Part shown: one piece after another, positions 46,799 through 57,994 of the stretch
How positions within the stretch are numbered: position 1 is the stretch's first letter
Layout: each line of letters begins with the position of its first letter
From: Phlebotomus papatasi
Lineage: Eukaryota > Arthropoda > Insecta > Diptera > Psychodidae
Direction: 5' to 3'
Assembly (NCBI RefSeq): GCF_024763615.1
Contig: NC_077222.1
Location: 63,798,001-63,862,000 of the forward strand
Length of the DNA stretch: 64,000 nucleotides
Notes under the pieces: generated by a model
What the model was told of the DNA's origin: nothing
Databases searched by the model: none
What the model saw: the letters and a program-made list of their open reading frames with translations, nothing else
Translations under genes and position numbers: made by a program

Positions 46799-47703
46799 CC
46801 TGTCTCTGATGGGGAACAATACATTCTTCAAAACGAAAAATCCGAATTACACTGTGGAATTACCTTAAAGCAGTTTAGTCACACAAAGATAAACAACACT
46901 CCTGAAGACCTTACAGGTAGGTGTTCAGCATACACTTATCTTACAACTCAATTATAACTTAGCTCAACTCATGAGTCTTGCTATAACATTCTTCATTTTT
47001 CTTTAGTATGGAGTTGTTTTACAAGACTCATTCGGTGTTGCTGGTAACACTAATTTTTCTTTCTCTGAGTACTGAATTTTATCGACGTTTTCTCTGAGTT
47101 TAAATCTTTTTACGTAGTCATAGCATTTTTCGACAGGCTTCAAGTAAAACGAAATGCAATTCGAAAATCAAATACTCTATTTGAAGAGGAATGAAGATTG
47201 TGTTCTATATTGACATTCCATGATGGTTGAACAGCTAAATTGTCTTGCTACGCATTTGAACAAATGTTATTTATATTACTGCATTAAACTGAATTATTAA
47301 TATTACCGGTTGACAGAGATGTTACATTAAAAATTTACCACAACTAATCGTTTTAATTTATGTAAATTAGTTATCATGACACCATGATTATACATGATTA
47401 CCGGCATAGACTAAATTTTCACCCAAAATATTGATCGACATTCATGTCTCGCGTTCAAGTCTGACATTATGAGGCTAATGCGAATTTAATATAGTGCTTC
47501 CTTTATTAATAAGATGTATACGTGCAATGCACTACTAATCCACTGCAATGTTTATCAAAGGTTTCCAATAATCTGAGCTTTCCGCAGGCCGAACCATTCA
47601 ATTACCGTCAATTTCATTTCCCTAATGTATGGATTTAAGGGAAAATTAATACACTTAAGATTAAATCAATTTACCAATCTTCTCCCTTATCATATGCTCT
47701 CTT
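46799..47703. other. No gene seen
   Basis: AT-rich intergenic or intronic sequence. Confidence 0.4.
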
Positions 47704-47839
47704 CTATCAGCAACTGGGCCATTTGTACTTCCTTTGTGTCTGTATTTGTTGTAAACGATACATCACTGCGTAGAAATTTGCAATGAATGTAAACATAAAG
47801 GAAATGCAAATAGCCTAGTTGCTGATACAACTGAAGATA
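47704..47839. mobile_element. Foldback element, third copy of the 16917 type
   Basis: ATCAGCAACTGGGCCATTTG and CAAATAGCCTAGTTGCTGAT form the arms. It ends ACAACTGAAGATAT, comparable to the CAACCGACGATAT end of the tandem pair. The leftmost bases are lost. Confidence 0.6.
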
Positions 47840-49138
47840 TCCATCAAGTGCTTCCGAAATCATATGCATATAAATATTAACCGCTATGTCCCGGCAGAAA
47901 TTTGAATATCGAAATTTATTAATATCTCAAAATGCCACTGATATTACAAAAATCTTCAATGTGTTTCAAGTTTCGGGACTGCAAAATACTATAAATTTTT
48001 TGAAGTTATAATACTTCCGCAGCATCATGAAAAAGTAAAAACATAAATCTTTGGCGTATTTTTTTTAATGATTACCAAAAATTTAGTAAAGTTTCTAAAG
48101 TCACTGTAAAAACATTTTAATACAAAAAAATTAATATCGTACACCTTGTAACCATGCAAAATTTCAATTTCAATTAAAGATAAAAAAGTAATATAATAAA
48201 TATGAAAATTAAGGCACTGATAATGTTTAAAATTACGACCAATATTTACATTTCAAATGCAAATAAGCGTTGTAAAATTGGAAAATCAGTGTTGAAACTT
48301 TTATTATAAATAATGTTTTTAATATTGAATATTTACTTGCCTAGAGATTCCATATAATTAATTAATAATTAATTCCTGAAATATTTCGTTCAATTCACCA
48401 GATAACCAAAACAAAAAAATAGATATTTGAATTGTTAATATGTACATTTTTAGATATTTCAGTGGGCAAGAATTAAATTTAATTTTACATTAAACTCTGT
48501 AGTATATAGCAGTAAAAATAGATATGGCAAATATAAAATTTGATTAGTATTATTGAGTCCTTATCTTCCTAGATGTTCGTTAAAATAAGTGCAATTATCA
48601 TAAAGGTATTGATTGACGTAAAATAAAAAGTTTTTCATTTTTTCTGTAATTGTCTGATACGATTTGTATCAATTAGTAAAATTTTTATAAAACTTTTGAT
48701 AATTTATGATACAAACAAAAAAATTAATAATATTTAAACAAAATCTAAATTTAAAAATAAAATTCATATGCAAATTTCGGTCGAAGCCATTTAGATTTTA
48801 GGGAAAAGTGTAGAAATCTGCAAATAACTTAATGTTGTATTCGAGTTTGATGGAAATCGTGAAACAAAATATCAATATGAGGAAAGTTTGGAAAAATTGC
48901 AAACTCGTAAAATTAATTGATATTTACACATTTCTTCAGCTGTAGGGGTTAAACTTGTAAAGTCGTTCTAGGAATGTATTACTAACCCTTTTATTTCTCA
49001 ATTTGTTTGAAATAATGTCATCAATTCAAGACAATTTAGAGTTCCTAGAACTATGAAAAGAGTATTGCTTAATTTTTAATTTAATTCAATTTTTTTAAAT
49101 TTATTTAGTTAATAAAACAAAGCCACAAGGCCTAGATA
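47840..49138. other. Very AT-rich gene-free stretch
   Basis: No coding, RNA or element signal was recognised. Confidence 0.4.
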
Positions 49139-49140
49139 TA

Positions 49141-49338
49141 GGGGGAAGTGGGGCACCTTTGAAAGTGGGATATTTTACCAATTTTTAAATAAAATTGAGC
49201 ATTACCGTGATATAATTTAGATTCTCAATTAGTTTGTGCAGCTAAATTATATCACAATAAGGCTCAATTTTATTTAAAAATAGGTGAACAACCGCAATTT
49301 CAAAGGTGCCTCAGTTTCTAAGCTGCCCCACTTCTCCC
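49141..49338. mobile_element. TA-flanked MITE, GGGGGAAGTGGGGC family, copy 3
   Basis: 198 bp, TA at 49139-49140 and 49339-49340. The ends GGGGGAAGTGGGGCACC and GCTGCCCCACTTCTCCC are inverted. The inner arms GTGATATAATTTAG and CTAAATTATATCAC are exact inverses. Confidence 0.9.
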
Positions 49339-49340
49339 TA

Positions 49341-51232
49341 CTGTTCATATTCCTTACTGATTTATTGATGATTATTGCGATAAGAAAAATTCCGTAAGGA
49401 AGGCGCAGAGAAAACAATAAAAAAATTCCAAACCCGTTTACTAATAAATATAGTGTAACTATCTAAAATAAAATTTTGCTACCTAAAATGTAAATCAGAA
49501 AAGAGAATGAAGGAAAATATTATCAAAATTGACGCTGCGTTGTGTCAAATTTTCTGTACGTGATTTCATCCACCAACTTTTATAACTTTCAGCGAAGCGA
49601 GAAAGGTCTATCTAGAAGTGTTTCTATTTCTGTCGGGCTATTTTCACACGTTATTGAAGGACTTAAGTAAATAAAAATTCTTTTCCGAGAGCAATTCGAA
49701 TTTCAGTAGCACAAAAATGAATTTATTCAAAAACTGTTTTGCGGATAATATGTCTTAATGGGTTTAAATTTTAAATTTACATATCTTCGACTAAACGTAA
49801 AGCAAAGGACATTTTGTCTCAATGAACCGGTTTCCTTCGAAGTATCTGCATCTAAGATTGCAATTAAATCTGAAGTGAAATTCAAAATTTACAAGATTAT
49901 ACAGTTTCAAATAGCCAAACTGCTTATTTCACTCCAAATCCTTTAACTGTATCTCATTCAAAAATCTCACCATAAGGTGATCTAGAGTTTTCCACTATCT
50001 TTAATTTTAATTTTATCATTTATGAAATGTAAAAATAACAATAACTTTCGTTTGTAAAATTTAGGTAATTCTATGCAAAAATTTCACCATTATAAGTCAT
50101 TCCACTTTGAACAATATTGGTAGCAATATTGATGAAATTTGTATCGAAATCTAATAAAATGCTAAAATATATATTTGAATTCACGTCTGCTGGGATATAA
50201 TTGAAACAAACACAACAAGAGAGAAAGAGAGGGATAAAAAATAAGGCACTCATAGCATCATTGTAGTTGAGAATGTTGAACTTGATTGCCAAGAACGGAA
50301 ATCTATATAGTGAACTTTTTCGCAATTTCAGCAGAAAATTTACTATTGAAATAGACGAATAAGTAAGTGCTTCAACTCGTGCTCTAATATATCTTTCAAT
50401 ATTCATACATAAAATGTCTGTAGTTGTATGAATGACTTTTTGTTTGCAATATTTTGTTGCGGTTTTTCTCGTATAAATTTATAGTGTATGTGAGGAATGT
50501 TCGTGTGTGAAGTAGTTTTATGGTAAACTTCTGAGCTAGCCAACGTCTGATTTGGTCGAAGAGAGAATTGTTATATTTGTAAACCGGTTTTCATTAACGA
50601 TATATATTACTTTTGTTTTTCTCCTTTCATCTCAATGGTTACATACGAAATTGTAGCATTTTGCCTTCAATGCATTATAAATAGATAACGTACTCAAGTA
50701 CCTAAGTATGAAGCATAATCCAATTTATGCAATTTTCCCCAAAACTATTTCCAAATATCAAATTATATAATGATTACAATATGCTTTCCAGATCCTAAAA
50801 TGTATTTGGTATCACGTACACTGTGTGTTTCTGGGGAAACGTGTACGTTATAATAGGTGCCATAGCACAAACCAAGAGGATTTTTTCTAATAAAGATCGT
50901 ATTAAAAGTTTCGAACAAAAATTCCCAAGTAAGCAACACTTCGCGAAATGCTCGAACTTGCAACTTCGTACAGTAATAATCAAAGTTGATTTAACATTTT
51001 TTTTTGCTTCAATCAATTTCTTTATTCTGTAGGATACAGCATCCTCTCTCCAAAAATTTACCGGTTCACAATCGATTCGAATCAGTACATAAGCCTTCCC
51101 AAAATAACATTAATTTAATACTGCTAAATTTTCGAATAGAAATAAAGTACAAGTTTATTGCAGATGTGTCACAAGCGCGATAATTGCTGAAATACGGAAA
51201 CCGTGATCAGTATTATTTTCAAATGTCTGGGG
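49341..51232. other. No convincing gene
   Basis: An ORF of 111 codons on the minus strand (50071-50406) has no recognisable domain. There is an 8-bp-stem hairpin with arms ACGTACAC and GTGTACGT near 50814-50848. Confidence 0.3.
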
Positions 51233-51234
51233 TA

Positions 51235-51464
51235 GGATAACCTAATTCCGAACATGAGCCAAATGGGAGTTCTTTTACAATTCCATATATGAATACAGAT
51301 TTTTTCTTTAATTATCACAGTACTAAATTTCTATATATTTTTATCTATATTATAATATTTATTATCCGTTTCTTTGCGTCCCAAATAAATTGAAATTTTA
51401 TTCATTTTGATAAGTCTTAATTAAAAATATTCCCATTTGGATCAAGATCTGAATTAGGTTATTC
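51235..51464. mobile_element. TA-flanked MITE, GGATAACCTAATTC ends
   Basis: 230 bp, TA at 51233-51234 and 51465-51466. The ends GGATAACCTAATTCCGA and CTGAATTAGGTTATTC are inverted, and CCAAATGGGA/TCCCATTTGG further in also pair. It is the only clear copy in the window. Confidence 0.8.
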
Positions 51465-51466
51465 TA

Positions 51467-52013
51467 CTTTCAATAGCAAAAGAAAACAAGAAGGAACAAA
51501 ATCAACGAAGTTTCTATTATATAACGAGTCTTAAAAATTGACCCGTTATAGAATAAAACGTATAAAAGTCTGTAATGCAACTCCCAAATCTAGACAGTCA
51601 GTTTATTACATCAATTGCGAGATACTTAAATTATAAAATTCCGAATGCTCAAAATTTTAACATACATATATGGTTCTATGAACATGGTTCTAAAATGATT
51701 CTATAGGAATATGAGGTCTTAATGTTCATTCAATGATTTAAGCATTAAATTCTGGATCTATGGGGTAAGTTACCCAGGTTCGGATAACATTCAGTTCTCC
51801 AGAAATAACCTATGATTAAAGATATTTTGATCGTCTCCTGTGAGCTTCAATACACTTAATTTTACAAGGCTTAGTATTGACAAGCTTATCTTTAAGACGT
51901 TGTACAGCATCTTTGTTATACCTGATGATAAATTCTATACATTCAAATCCCATCCTGACGCGTTTCTAAGTACTCGACGGTGTCATTGCCTTTTGGGACT
52001 GTGCCTTCGTATT
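51467..52013. other. No gene; possible MITE fragment
   Basis: GGGTAAGTTACCCAGGTTCG at 51762-51781 follows a TG rather than TA and resembles the GGGTAAG-type ends, but no partner end was found. Confidence 0.3.
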
Positions 52014-52015
52014 TA

Positions 52016-52374
52016 AGGTAAAGCACCCTCAAGTCGACCGGTTCCTCAATTCGACTGGTAGAGTTATTTATTCAATTTATTTATATTTGCACTAATATTT
52101 GGCGTATGATCTAACATTAATAGGTCAATTATTCTTAATTATTATTAATTTCACAGAAATTCACCATCAAACAATCATATCGTCAGTTGGATCAGCATTT
52201 GTCGTAACTTCCTCATCGCCTCATCAGCACTTCTTCTAGCACCATGGAAATACACACACTATACAAGAACTGCTGATGAGGCGACGAGGAAGTTACGACA
52301 AATGCTGATCCAACTGACGATATATTGACCATCAATCGACTCGAGGAACCGGTCGACTCGAGGGCACTTTACCT
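52016..52374. mobile_element. TA-flanked MITE carrying a foldback insertion
   Basis: TA at 52014-52015 and 52375-52376. The ends AGGTAAAGCACCCTCAAGTC and GACTCGAGGGCACTTTACCT are inverted, followed by GACCGGTTCCTC/GAGGAACCGGTC. The palindrome at 52177-52323 interrupts it; without that it is about 210 bp. Confidence 0.8.
52177..52323. mobile_element. Foldback element, ATATCGTCAGTTGGATCAGC, near-perfect
   Basis: 147 bp with arms of almost 60 bp: ATATCGTCAGTTGGATCAGC against GCTGATCCAACTGACGATAT. Arm matching then continues through the GTCGTAACTTCCTC and CATCAGCA regions. The loop is about 30 bp (TAGCACCATGGAAATA region). It shares its outer 20 bases with the 16917-type palindromes, but the interior differs. 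Confidence 0.85.
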
Positions 52375-52376
52375 TA

Positions 52377-53003
52377 TAGGTTAGAGAACCGAAATAGTCA
52401 ATCCTTTCTAGATCGTCAGAGAAGAAGGACATATGGACGTGAAATCTATCTGGATTCTAAGAGGTATGGTGTCTTGCTGCCTTAAAAGAATCCATTCCGT
52501 CATAACCTAGTCCTCGGCGAGTGGCCTTCAAAGTTGAAGCCAATTTCTTACTTTCATATACAAATGCGTATGGGAATTTTTCTGCGCTCGTGATCGTTAT
52601 ACTAAATATTTAAAAAGTGAGAAGTTTTTCCGTATTATAAGATACCTTTCCGTATTAAGGGATAAATATACTAAATTTTTGTTTAAATAATTTTTTTCCT
52701 TGGAGCACTGTAAACAGAGTCCGAGATCAATTTAGGAATTGGCTTCAAATAGCTTGGTACATTTACTATCTTATATAGGCCGATTTACATAGCCGATAAT
52801 GAAAAAAACATAAGCAAACAATTTAGTGTTTCTTCTTCTACTTTAACCAAAAACAACAAAATATACGGGATAGAATAACAAATTTTATGAACATAGAATT
52901 TCTGAGTTGTCACACATTTACTTGATTCCAAATTCCTTAAGCAATAATTGGTCTCTGCTGATAAGCGATCTCACAGCTACCACGTTACATTTATATCAGG
53001 TGC
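52377..53003. other. No gene; weak inverted repeat
   Basis: TTGAAGCCAATT at about 52533-52544 and AATTGGCTTCAA at about 52737-52748 form an imperfect inverted pair about 200 bp apart. This may be an old element. Confidence 0.3.
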
Positions 53004-53005
53004 AT

Positions 53006-53260
53006 CACTGAGAGAAATCCGAAAAAATTAAAATAACATTCCGGAAATGTTAATTTTACCCTGCAGTATTGATCCGAAATCGGTGTAAATATTATGCTTT
53101 TTAGGTGTATTGGGGGTTAAAGTTACCCTTTTTCATGTTAATTTTACGCTTCAAAAGGTGAAAAATTAACATTAAAAAATGTTTATATATTTTTTTATAC
53201 CTAAAAAGTGTTAAAGTTACGAGGAAAAAAAGTTAATCGCACCCCCTTTTTTCCGCAGTG
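53006..53260 (+). mobile_element. CACTG...CAGTG MITE, copy 3
   Basis: 255 bp, AT on each side (53004-53005, 53261-53262). It starts CACTGAGAGAAATCCG and ends CCTTTTTTCCGCAGTG. The core contains CCGGAAATGTTAATTTTACC and a TTTTTCATGTTAATTTTA/AATTAACATTAAAAA hairpin. No coding sequence. Confidence 0.85.
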
Positions 53261-53374
53261 ATGGCTTTATAACCCCCTACTAAATATTCTACAATACTTC
53301 AAATCTGTTATAAAGGATTCTCATGCATTTTCATATTAAGGAACCGAAGATCATGTTTCGCTCCCTAAAAGTCT

Positions 53375-53564
53375 AAATAGACTCAGGCTGATCCTCGAGA
53401 ATATTTAGCCTGCAAAAGTCAGCAATAAGGATTTACCACAAACTGTCATACACTGTGGGGTTAGGATAGTCAATTAGAACTCCTTTGCATAAAACTCCTT
53501 TACCGGATCCTTACTACCAGATTTTGTATGCTAAATATTCTCGAGTATCAGCCTGAGTCTATTT
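53375..53564. repeat. Inverted repeat with 35-bp arms
   Basis: AAATAGACTCAGGCTGATCC through GAATATTTAGC (53375-53409) is repeated inverted at 53530-53564 with a single mismatch. The spacer is 120 bp. No target duplication was identified. Confidence 0.7.
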
Positions 53565-55209
53565 GGTCCCTAAATGAAGGTTAAATTGAGCCAAAGGGTC
53601 CCTAAAGACCCCAAGTAGCTATTTATTACCGTTTAGTCTCTATATGACATTTACAAAATCGAAGAATTTGTCTTTCCCTAGATAAAATTTGAAAAGTTCT
53701 ATCGAAATAAATGAGTGGTGGAGGTAGTATCGAAGTATGTATATAACTCAAAATCGATGGATTATATATATGGCTCTCTCTTTGAGTTCGAGCACTTATT
53801 AAGAGCATGTCGTTCTTCTTTTAGATACCTTCTCTTGTTCAACATCACTATACCTCTCTTTTACGTTAAACACCAACATCGTCGCTCGACCAACACTTAC
53901 GGGCTGATGCGGCAAAGAGACCTACCATTTACCTAAGTTAGCCATCCATTGAGGTATCCACCAGTCCTCACTAATACACACAGTCAAGCGTAAATTTTAA
54001 TTTCTTTGTGATATTCTCAGTTTTTTTTTTTAATTTCAGTATCTGACAATAGGTACTCCTAATATACGCTTTAACCTCAAGTGTACCATATTCCATTTCA
54101 AACGAAAACCTTTCAATTAACACACTTTTGGCAATGGTCAGTTAGAAACATAAGTGAAAATGCCTGAAGTGCTCGAAATTGTTTTAAGGTATCAAAATGG
54201 CACGAATTGAATTGGATCAATCGGATGATAGTGCTCAGGTTTCCATCTACTACTGGTAGAGGTATTATACATAGTACTCCTGGTTGAAGAGGGTACAGCA
54301 TATAAAAAAATAGCAGCGTAGCCCCTCTTTATCGCATTTTTAAAGTATTCGAACGTGTATGTGTAAATTTGATAGAACTGACTGTTGGCTGAGAATTGAG
54401 AATTTCTGCTGTCGAAGCATATTCTGCATTGTAGATGTGTGTTGAGGAAGAAAACTTGACGAGGGGTTGGAAATCCTCATGTATATAGCCATATGAATGC
54501 TTAAATCCATGTATAGGTATGTTGAAAATACCGCTGTAAGAGAGGGAGCATCCGCAAATGCCAAAAAAAAGGGAGAGAGGGTAGAAATTGATGGGTTTGA
54601 AGAAAATTTTTAGTTTGAAATTTTACAATTTCTTGAAGTAAATACACACCATGAAAAATATACTCTAACTTATACCTTTTTGGGACTAAAAAAACATGCA
54701 AATCACAGAAATAGAGAAAGCAGTGCTGCATTTAAATTATATTTAAGTATTAAGTAATATATGACCCTGGTATACATTATTATTATTTTTGTACAACAAT
54801 GAATATGCCAGAGTATAAATAAATAAATGATAAATAGTTGCACTGTCAGCTATTTGGCATAATAACATCCAACATGTATATCATCGCATCAACTTTATTG
54901 AGGTATATATACACCATTGTGAGTACATTCACAGAAATTTCTGAACTAATTAAACATTATTAAATTTACGTATATAGAACAACTTATGAGATGTGTTTAA
55001 TTTGAAAATATAACTTCTTTGTAGGGTTTCTTTTGCACGTGTAATTATGCAAAATAATTTAATATTGCTTCAACTCATTTAGACTTGGAATTCCAATTCT
55101 CCAAAATTCCCATCATTTTCACAGCTGTCACCAAGGGGCAAATATATCCGATGGTTGCAGAATTAAAAAAAAAATTGGTGAATTATGTGAGTAAATGAAT
55201 ATCAGTGAA
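53565..55209. other. No convincing gene
   Basis: Mixed composition, only short overlapping ORFs. An ATTATTATTATTTTTG run near 54777 could be the reverse of a retroelement tail, without further support. Confidence 0.3.
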
Positions 55210-55211
55210 TA

Positions 55212-55543
55212 CAGTAGACTCTCTCAAATTCGGGCATTTGGGACCGAAATGTCACCCGAATTAGAGAGAAATTCGGGCGACAAACTTTTTGAAATGCAAC
55301 GATTTTTTATTCATCTGCATACACATATTGAGTTTACACACTCATATATATTGTAAATTGCATGAAAGTCCCTTAATAATGCAAAATCACAACAAAACTA
55401 AGACAAAACATGTCAAATTTAAGTATAATTTGATAATCATAATCAAACTTACAAATTGACAACAAACTTTTTTCAAATCTACCTGTTGCCTGAATTAAAA
55501 TGTAGCCCGATCTTAAAAGAGCCGAATTAGCGAGAGTCTACTG
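55212..55543. mobile_element. TA-flanked MITE, CAGTAGACTCTC family, copy 2
   Basis: 332 bp, TA at 55210-55211 and 55544-55545. The ends CAGTAGACTCTCTCAAATTC and AATTAGCGAGAGTCTACTG are inverted. A second CCCGAATTAGAGAG block lies just inside the left end. It is related to 19257-19473 by termini and by the GGGCATTTGGG(A/G)CGAAATGTCA-like stretch. Confidence 0.85.
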
Positions 55544-55645
55544 TACTTTTCTGGTTCTCCATACAAAAAAATATAAGGAGTAAAGACCACTTTTTTTCAA
55601 CTTAGTTATTCCCCCTTAGTTGTCACTTCTTTCTTTTACAAACAA

Positions 55646-55859
55646 GGGGCAAGTGGGGCACTTTTGAATAGGGACATCTTTGAAATTGGGCTTATTTTTC
55701 CTATTTTTAAATAAAGTTGGACCTTATCATGATATAATTTAGATCCACAAACCAATTGCAAAGGAAAATTATGTTATGATAGGGCTCAATTTCATTTAAA
55801 AATAGGAGAAAAAATCCAAACTTCAAAGCTGCCGTAATTCAAACGTACCCCGCTTTCCC
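55646..55859. mobile_element. TA-flanked MITE, GGGGGAAGTGGGGC family, copy 4
   Basis: 214 bp. The right TA is at 55860-55861, while the left duplication has been lost (CAA). The left end GGGGCAAGTGGGGCAC and right GTACCCCGCTTTCCC are diverged. The inner ATATAATTTAG arms are retained. Confidence 0.7.
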
Positions 55860-55861
55860 TA

Positions 55862-56383
55862 TGTCAAAATCACACTGAGCTTTCCAATCTTCGGGTAATT
55901 GGGACGGTAAATGACAGATAAAACCCCATGCGTTAAGGGAATTTTGTTTACTGCCCATGCTATCTATTGATATTAAATTCATAATGTACCAGATGCGGGT
56001 GAATTTATCCTCCGTGAGTGACTTTGTTCCTCTACTGTTCGTAAAATTTTCTATAATTCTAAGAATTCTAATGTGTAGGAATGGCCTTCATCGATCAGAC
56101 ATGGTAGATCGAATTAGTTAAGATCATTCTTAAGTTCTAGAATTAAAGAAAAGCTTACGAACAGGGGGGTTAGTCACCCGCGGGGGCCAAAGTCATGTAC
56201 TTTAATACATTCTAATATACATAAGCTAACTAAGTTCTTAATGACTCCGGCTCGATTTTTAGAACAGAAAAATTTTTGAAATGAAAATTCACATCCTTTT
56301 CACTGTATTAAATGTCAAATACATTTTTACAAAACAAAAGATTTGTAAACATGTCACTGACATTTTACAGAAAGCAAGTAATT
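55862..56383. other. No gene seen
   Basis: Mixed composition. Fragments of the palindrome family (TTTACAAAACAAAAG near 56324-56338) suggest a degraded further copy. Confidence 0.3.
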
Positions 56384-56501
56384 CCCAACGCACAATACTG
56401 ACCAACTAACTTTTATTTTGTAAACATGTTTTTAAAGTTCCTGTAAGAGTGAGCAAGATGAAATATCAAAAAAAACATGTTTACAAAACAAAAACTGTTA
56501 C
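56384..56501. repeat. GCACAATAAC palindrome, degraded copy I
   Basis: CCCAACGCACAATACTG, then TTTTGTAAACATGTTTTTAA, GAGTGAGCAAGATG, and ACATGTTTACAAAACAAAAA. The order of motifs is that of the family, with internal deletion. Confidence 0.6.
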
Positions 56502-56589
56502 GTGACGAACGTAATAGAGTGCATACAAAAAATTATTTGGAAATGTGCTTTCGAAATTTCCTAGGAAAGTGAGATAGATTCGCATTCTA

Positions 56590-56725
56590 CACAACATACA
56601 ATTTTGTTTTGTAAACAAATGTTTGAAACATTTCAATAAGAGAGTGAAATCTAAATCTAGTCATCTCACACACTCTTACAGATACTTCCAAAAATATATT
56701 TAGAAAATAAAATTTACTGTGCGTA
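56590..56725. repeat. GCACAATAAC palindrome, degraded copy J
   Basis: TTTTGTTTTGTAAACAAATG, TTTCAATAAGAGAGTG, AATCTAGTCATCTCACAC and AAATTTACTGTGCG follow the family order. The outer left end is poorly preserved. Confidence 0.6.
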
Positions 56726-56770
56726 TAGCATAAAAAAGTTTACTTTCATCTGTCTAAAAGATTAATGTTC

Positions 56771-57060
56771 TTGGGCGGATCGATTCCCCGGCCCGACTTA
56801 CTGTTGTGAGTTCGAGTCCCGCCCGGTGCAAAGATCTAAATGTCTAATTTAGCCAATTTTCATATGTTAATGACGTAATATAATGCACCGCCTACGCCCA
56901 ACAATTCCGGGAATATGGAAGAAGCATCCACAATACGGGGAAGGCGCTCCTGGGCGAGTCTACAAAACGGACTAGCAGATTATTCTAACACGGGATATGG
57001 ACAATGTAAAAATGATTACCTTTGTAATAAATATATCTCGATACGATTAATAATAATAAT
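56771..57060 (+). mobile_element. SINE-like element with tRNA-related head and (TAA)n tail
   Basis: The head has a good RNA polymerase III B-box-like sequence, GAGTTCGAGTCCCGCC (about 56808-56823), preceded by GGGCGG that could pair with CCGCCC. The body is non-coding and GC-richer than the surroundings. The element ends in TTAATAATAATAAT at 57047-57060, a simple-repeat tail as in tRNA-derived SINEs. No second copy is in the window. Confidence 0.6.
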
Positions 57061-57061
57061 G

Positions 57062-57200
57062 GTCTGGGGGCCTGAATGGATCAGTGGATAGAGTAGTGGC
57101 TCTATGACTGTGATGTCTCGGGTTCGAGACTAGGCAGCTGCAGATTTTTCAGCTGGTGTATTAGTTTCGAATTCGTCCAGTGAATGAACGGAAAAGTAAT
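57062..57200 (+). mobile_element. Second tRNA-derived SINE-like head
   Basis: Directly after the previous tail. TGGATCAGTGGATAGAGT (57078-57095) resembles the tRNA D-arm/A-box TAGCTCAGTTGGTAGAGC. GGGTTCGAGACT (57119-57130) is B-box-like, about 40 bases downstream, as in a tRNA. The pairing of the T-arm is imperfect, so this is a tRNA relic or SINE head rather than a working tRNA. The end is unclear; the body may reach the MITE at 57486. Confidence 0.5.
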
Positions 57201-57485
57201 GCCAATACATTGACAATAAATCGCCTAAAAGAGAGGTTAGTATAGGAAATAAGTTTCGACATGCAGAATTCAGTCAATATAAATACACATTCACTGCCCT
57301 GATCCATAAACCGAGGCTGGTCTGATCTACCGTGATATAAAGCGGTACTATGTGTATCAGAACGCATAAAGAGCATTGTGATATAGAGCAGGATTACCCG
57401 CCTTGGGGGGGTAAAATAGAACAGGATGGGAAGTGCATAATGAGCCCAAATAAGTGGCCTGAGTGCGACAGTTCCGAAAAGAATA

Positions 57486-57814
57486 CAGTAGAGTCTCGCT
57501 ATAGTCCATATTTGGTTTCAAATTTGACACTTGGGTCGCACTATAGTCCATGTAATTTTTTAAAATTATCAACGATTTTTAGTATTGAAATTGCTCGACG
57601 GCTTCCACTTTCTTTGCGATTGTGGTACTTGTCCTTGCTCTCTTCATTATGGATCACAATTGTCACAACTACTTAATAAAGTTTGCCAAAAATATTAAAA
57701 TAATTATGCATATCGCATACTAAAAAACATAACCTAACTTAAAATCATTGTTTTGAAATCAACGGTCGATAAATTGTGGACTATAGAGCGATGGCCTATA
57801 GCGAGACTCTACTG
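57486..57814. mobile_element. TA-flanked MITE, CAGTAGAGTCTCGCTATAG family
   Basis: 329 bp, TA at 57484-57485 and 57815-57816. The ends CAGTAGAGTCTCGCTATAGT and CCTATAGCGAGACTCTACTG are inverted. A second ACTATAGTCCAT unit lies inside the left end. The truncated relative is at 12933-13208. Confidence 0.85.
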
Positions 57815-57929
57815 TATAACTGACCCATAGATAAATCTTAATCTTCACCTGTCTAACACACTATGCAATTCGAATTGGATTCAATTCAAATATACCTTTA
57901 ATGTCAGATAAATTTCTAGTGACATAAAG

Positions 57930-57990
57930 AGGATTCGAACTCTCGGCACTTGTATCATATAAGTAGTAAGTAGTACCCTACCAGCCTACC
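57930..57990 (-). mobile_element. tRNA-like sequence (SINE head or tRNA relic)
   Basis: On the minus strand, GGTAGGCTGGTAGGGT (57990-57975) resembles an A box. AGAGTTCGAATCCTC (57943-57929) contains a canonical B box, GTTCGAATCC, about 43 bases later. Acceptor pairing was not found, so a functional tRNA is not claimed. Confidence 0.45.
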
Positions 57991-57994
57991 ACTT

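Noticed and set aside
57062..57142. Functional tRNA gene
   Set aside because: A-box- and B-box-like motifs are at tRNA spacing, but acceptor and T-arm pairing are poor. A SINE head or relic explains it better.
57350..57676. 108-codon plus-strand ORF
   Set aside because: Half of it lies inside the MITE at 57486-57814, and the same peptide is seen in the truncated MITE at 12861-13058. It is repeat-derived.
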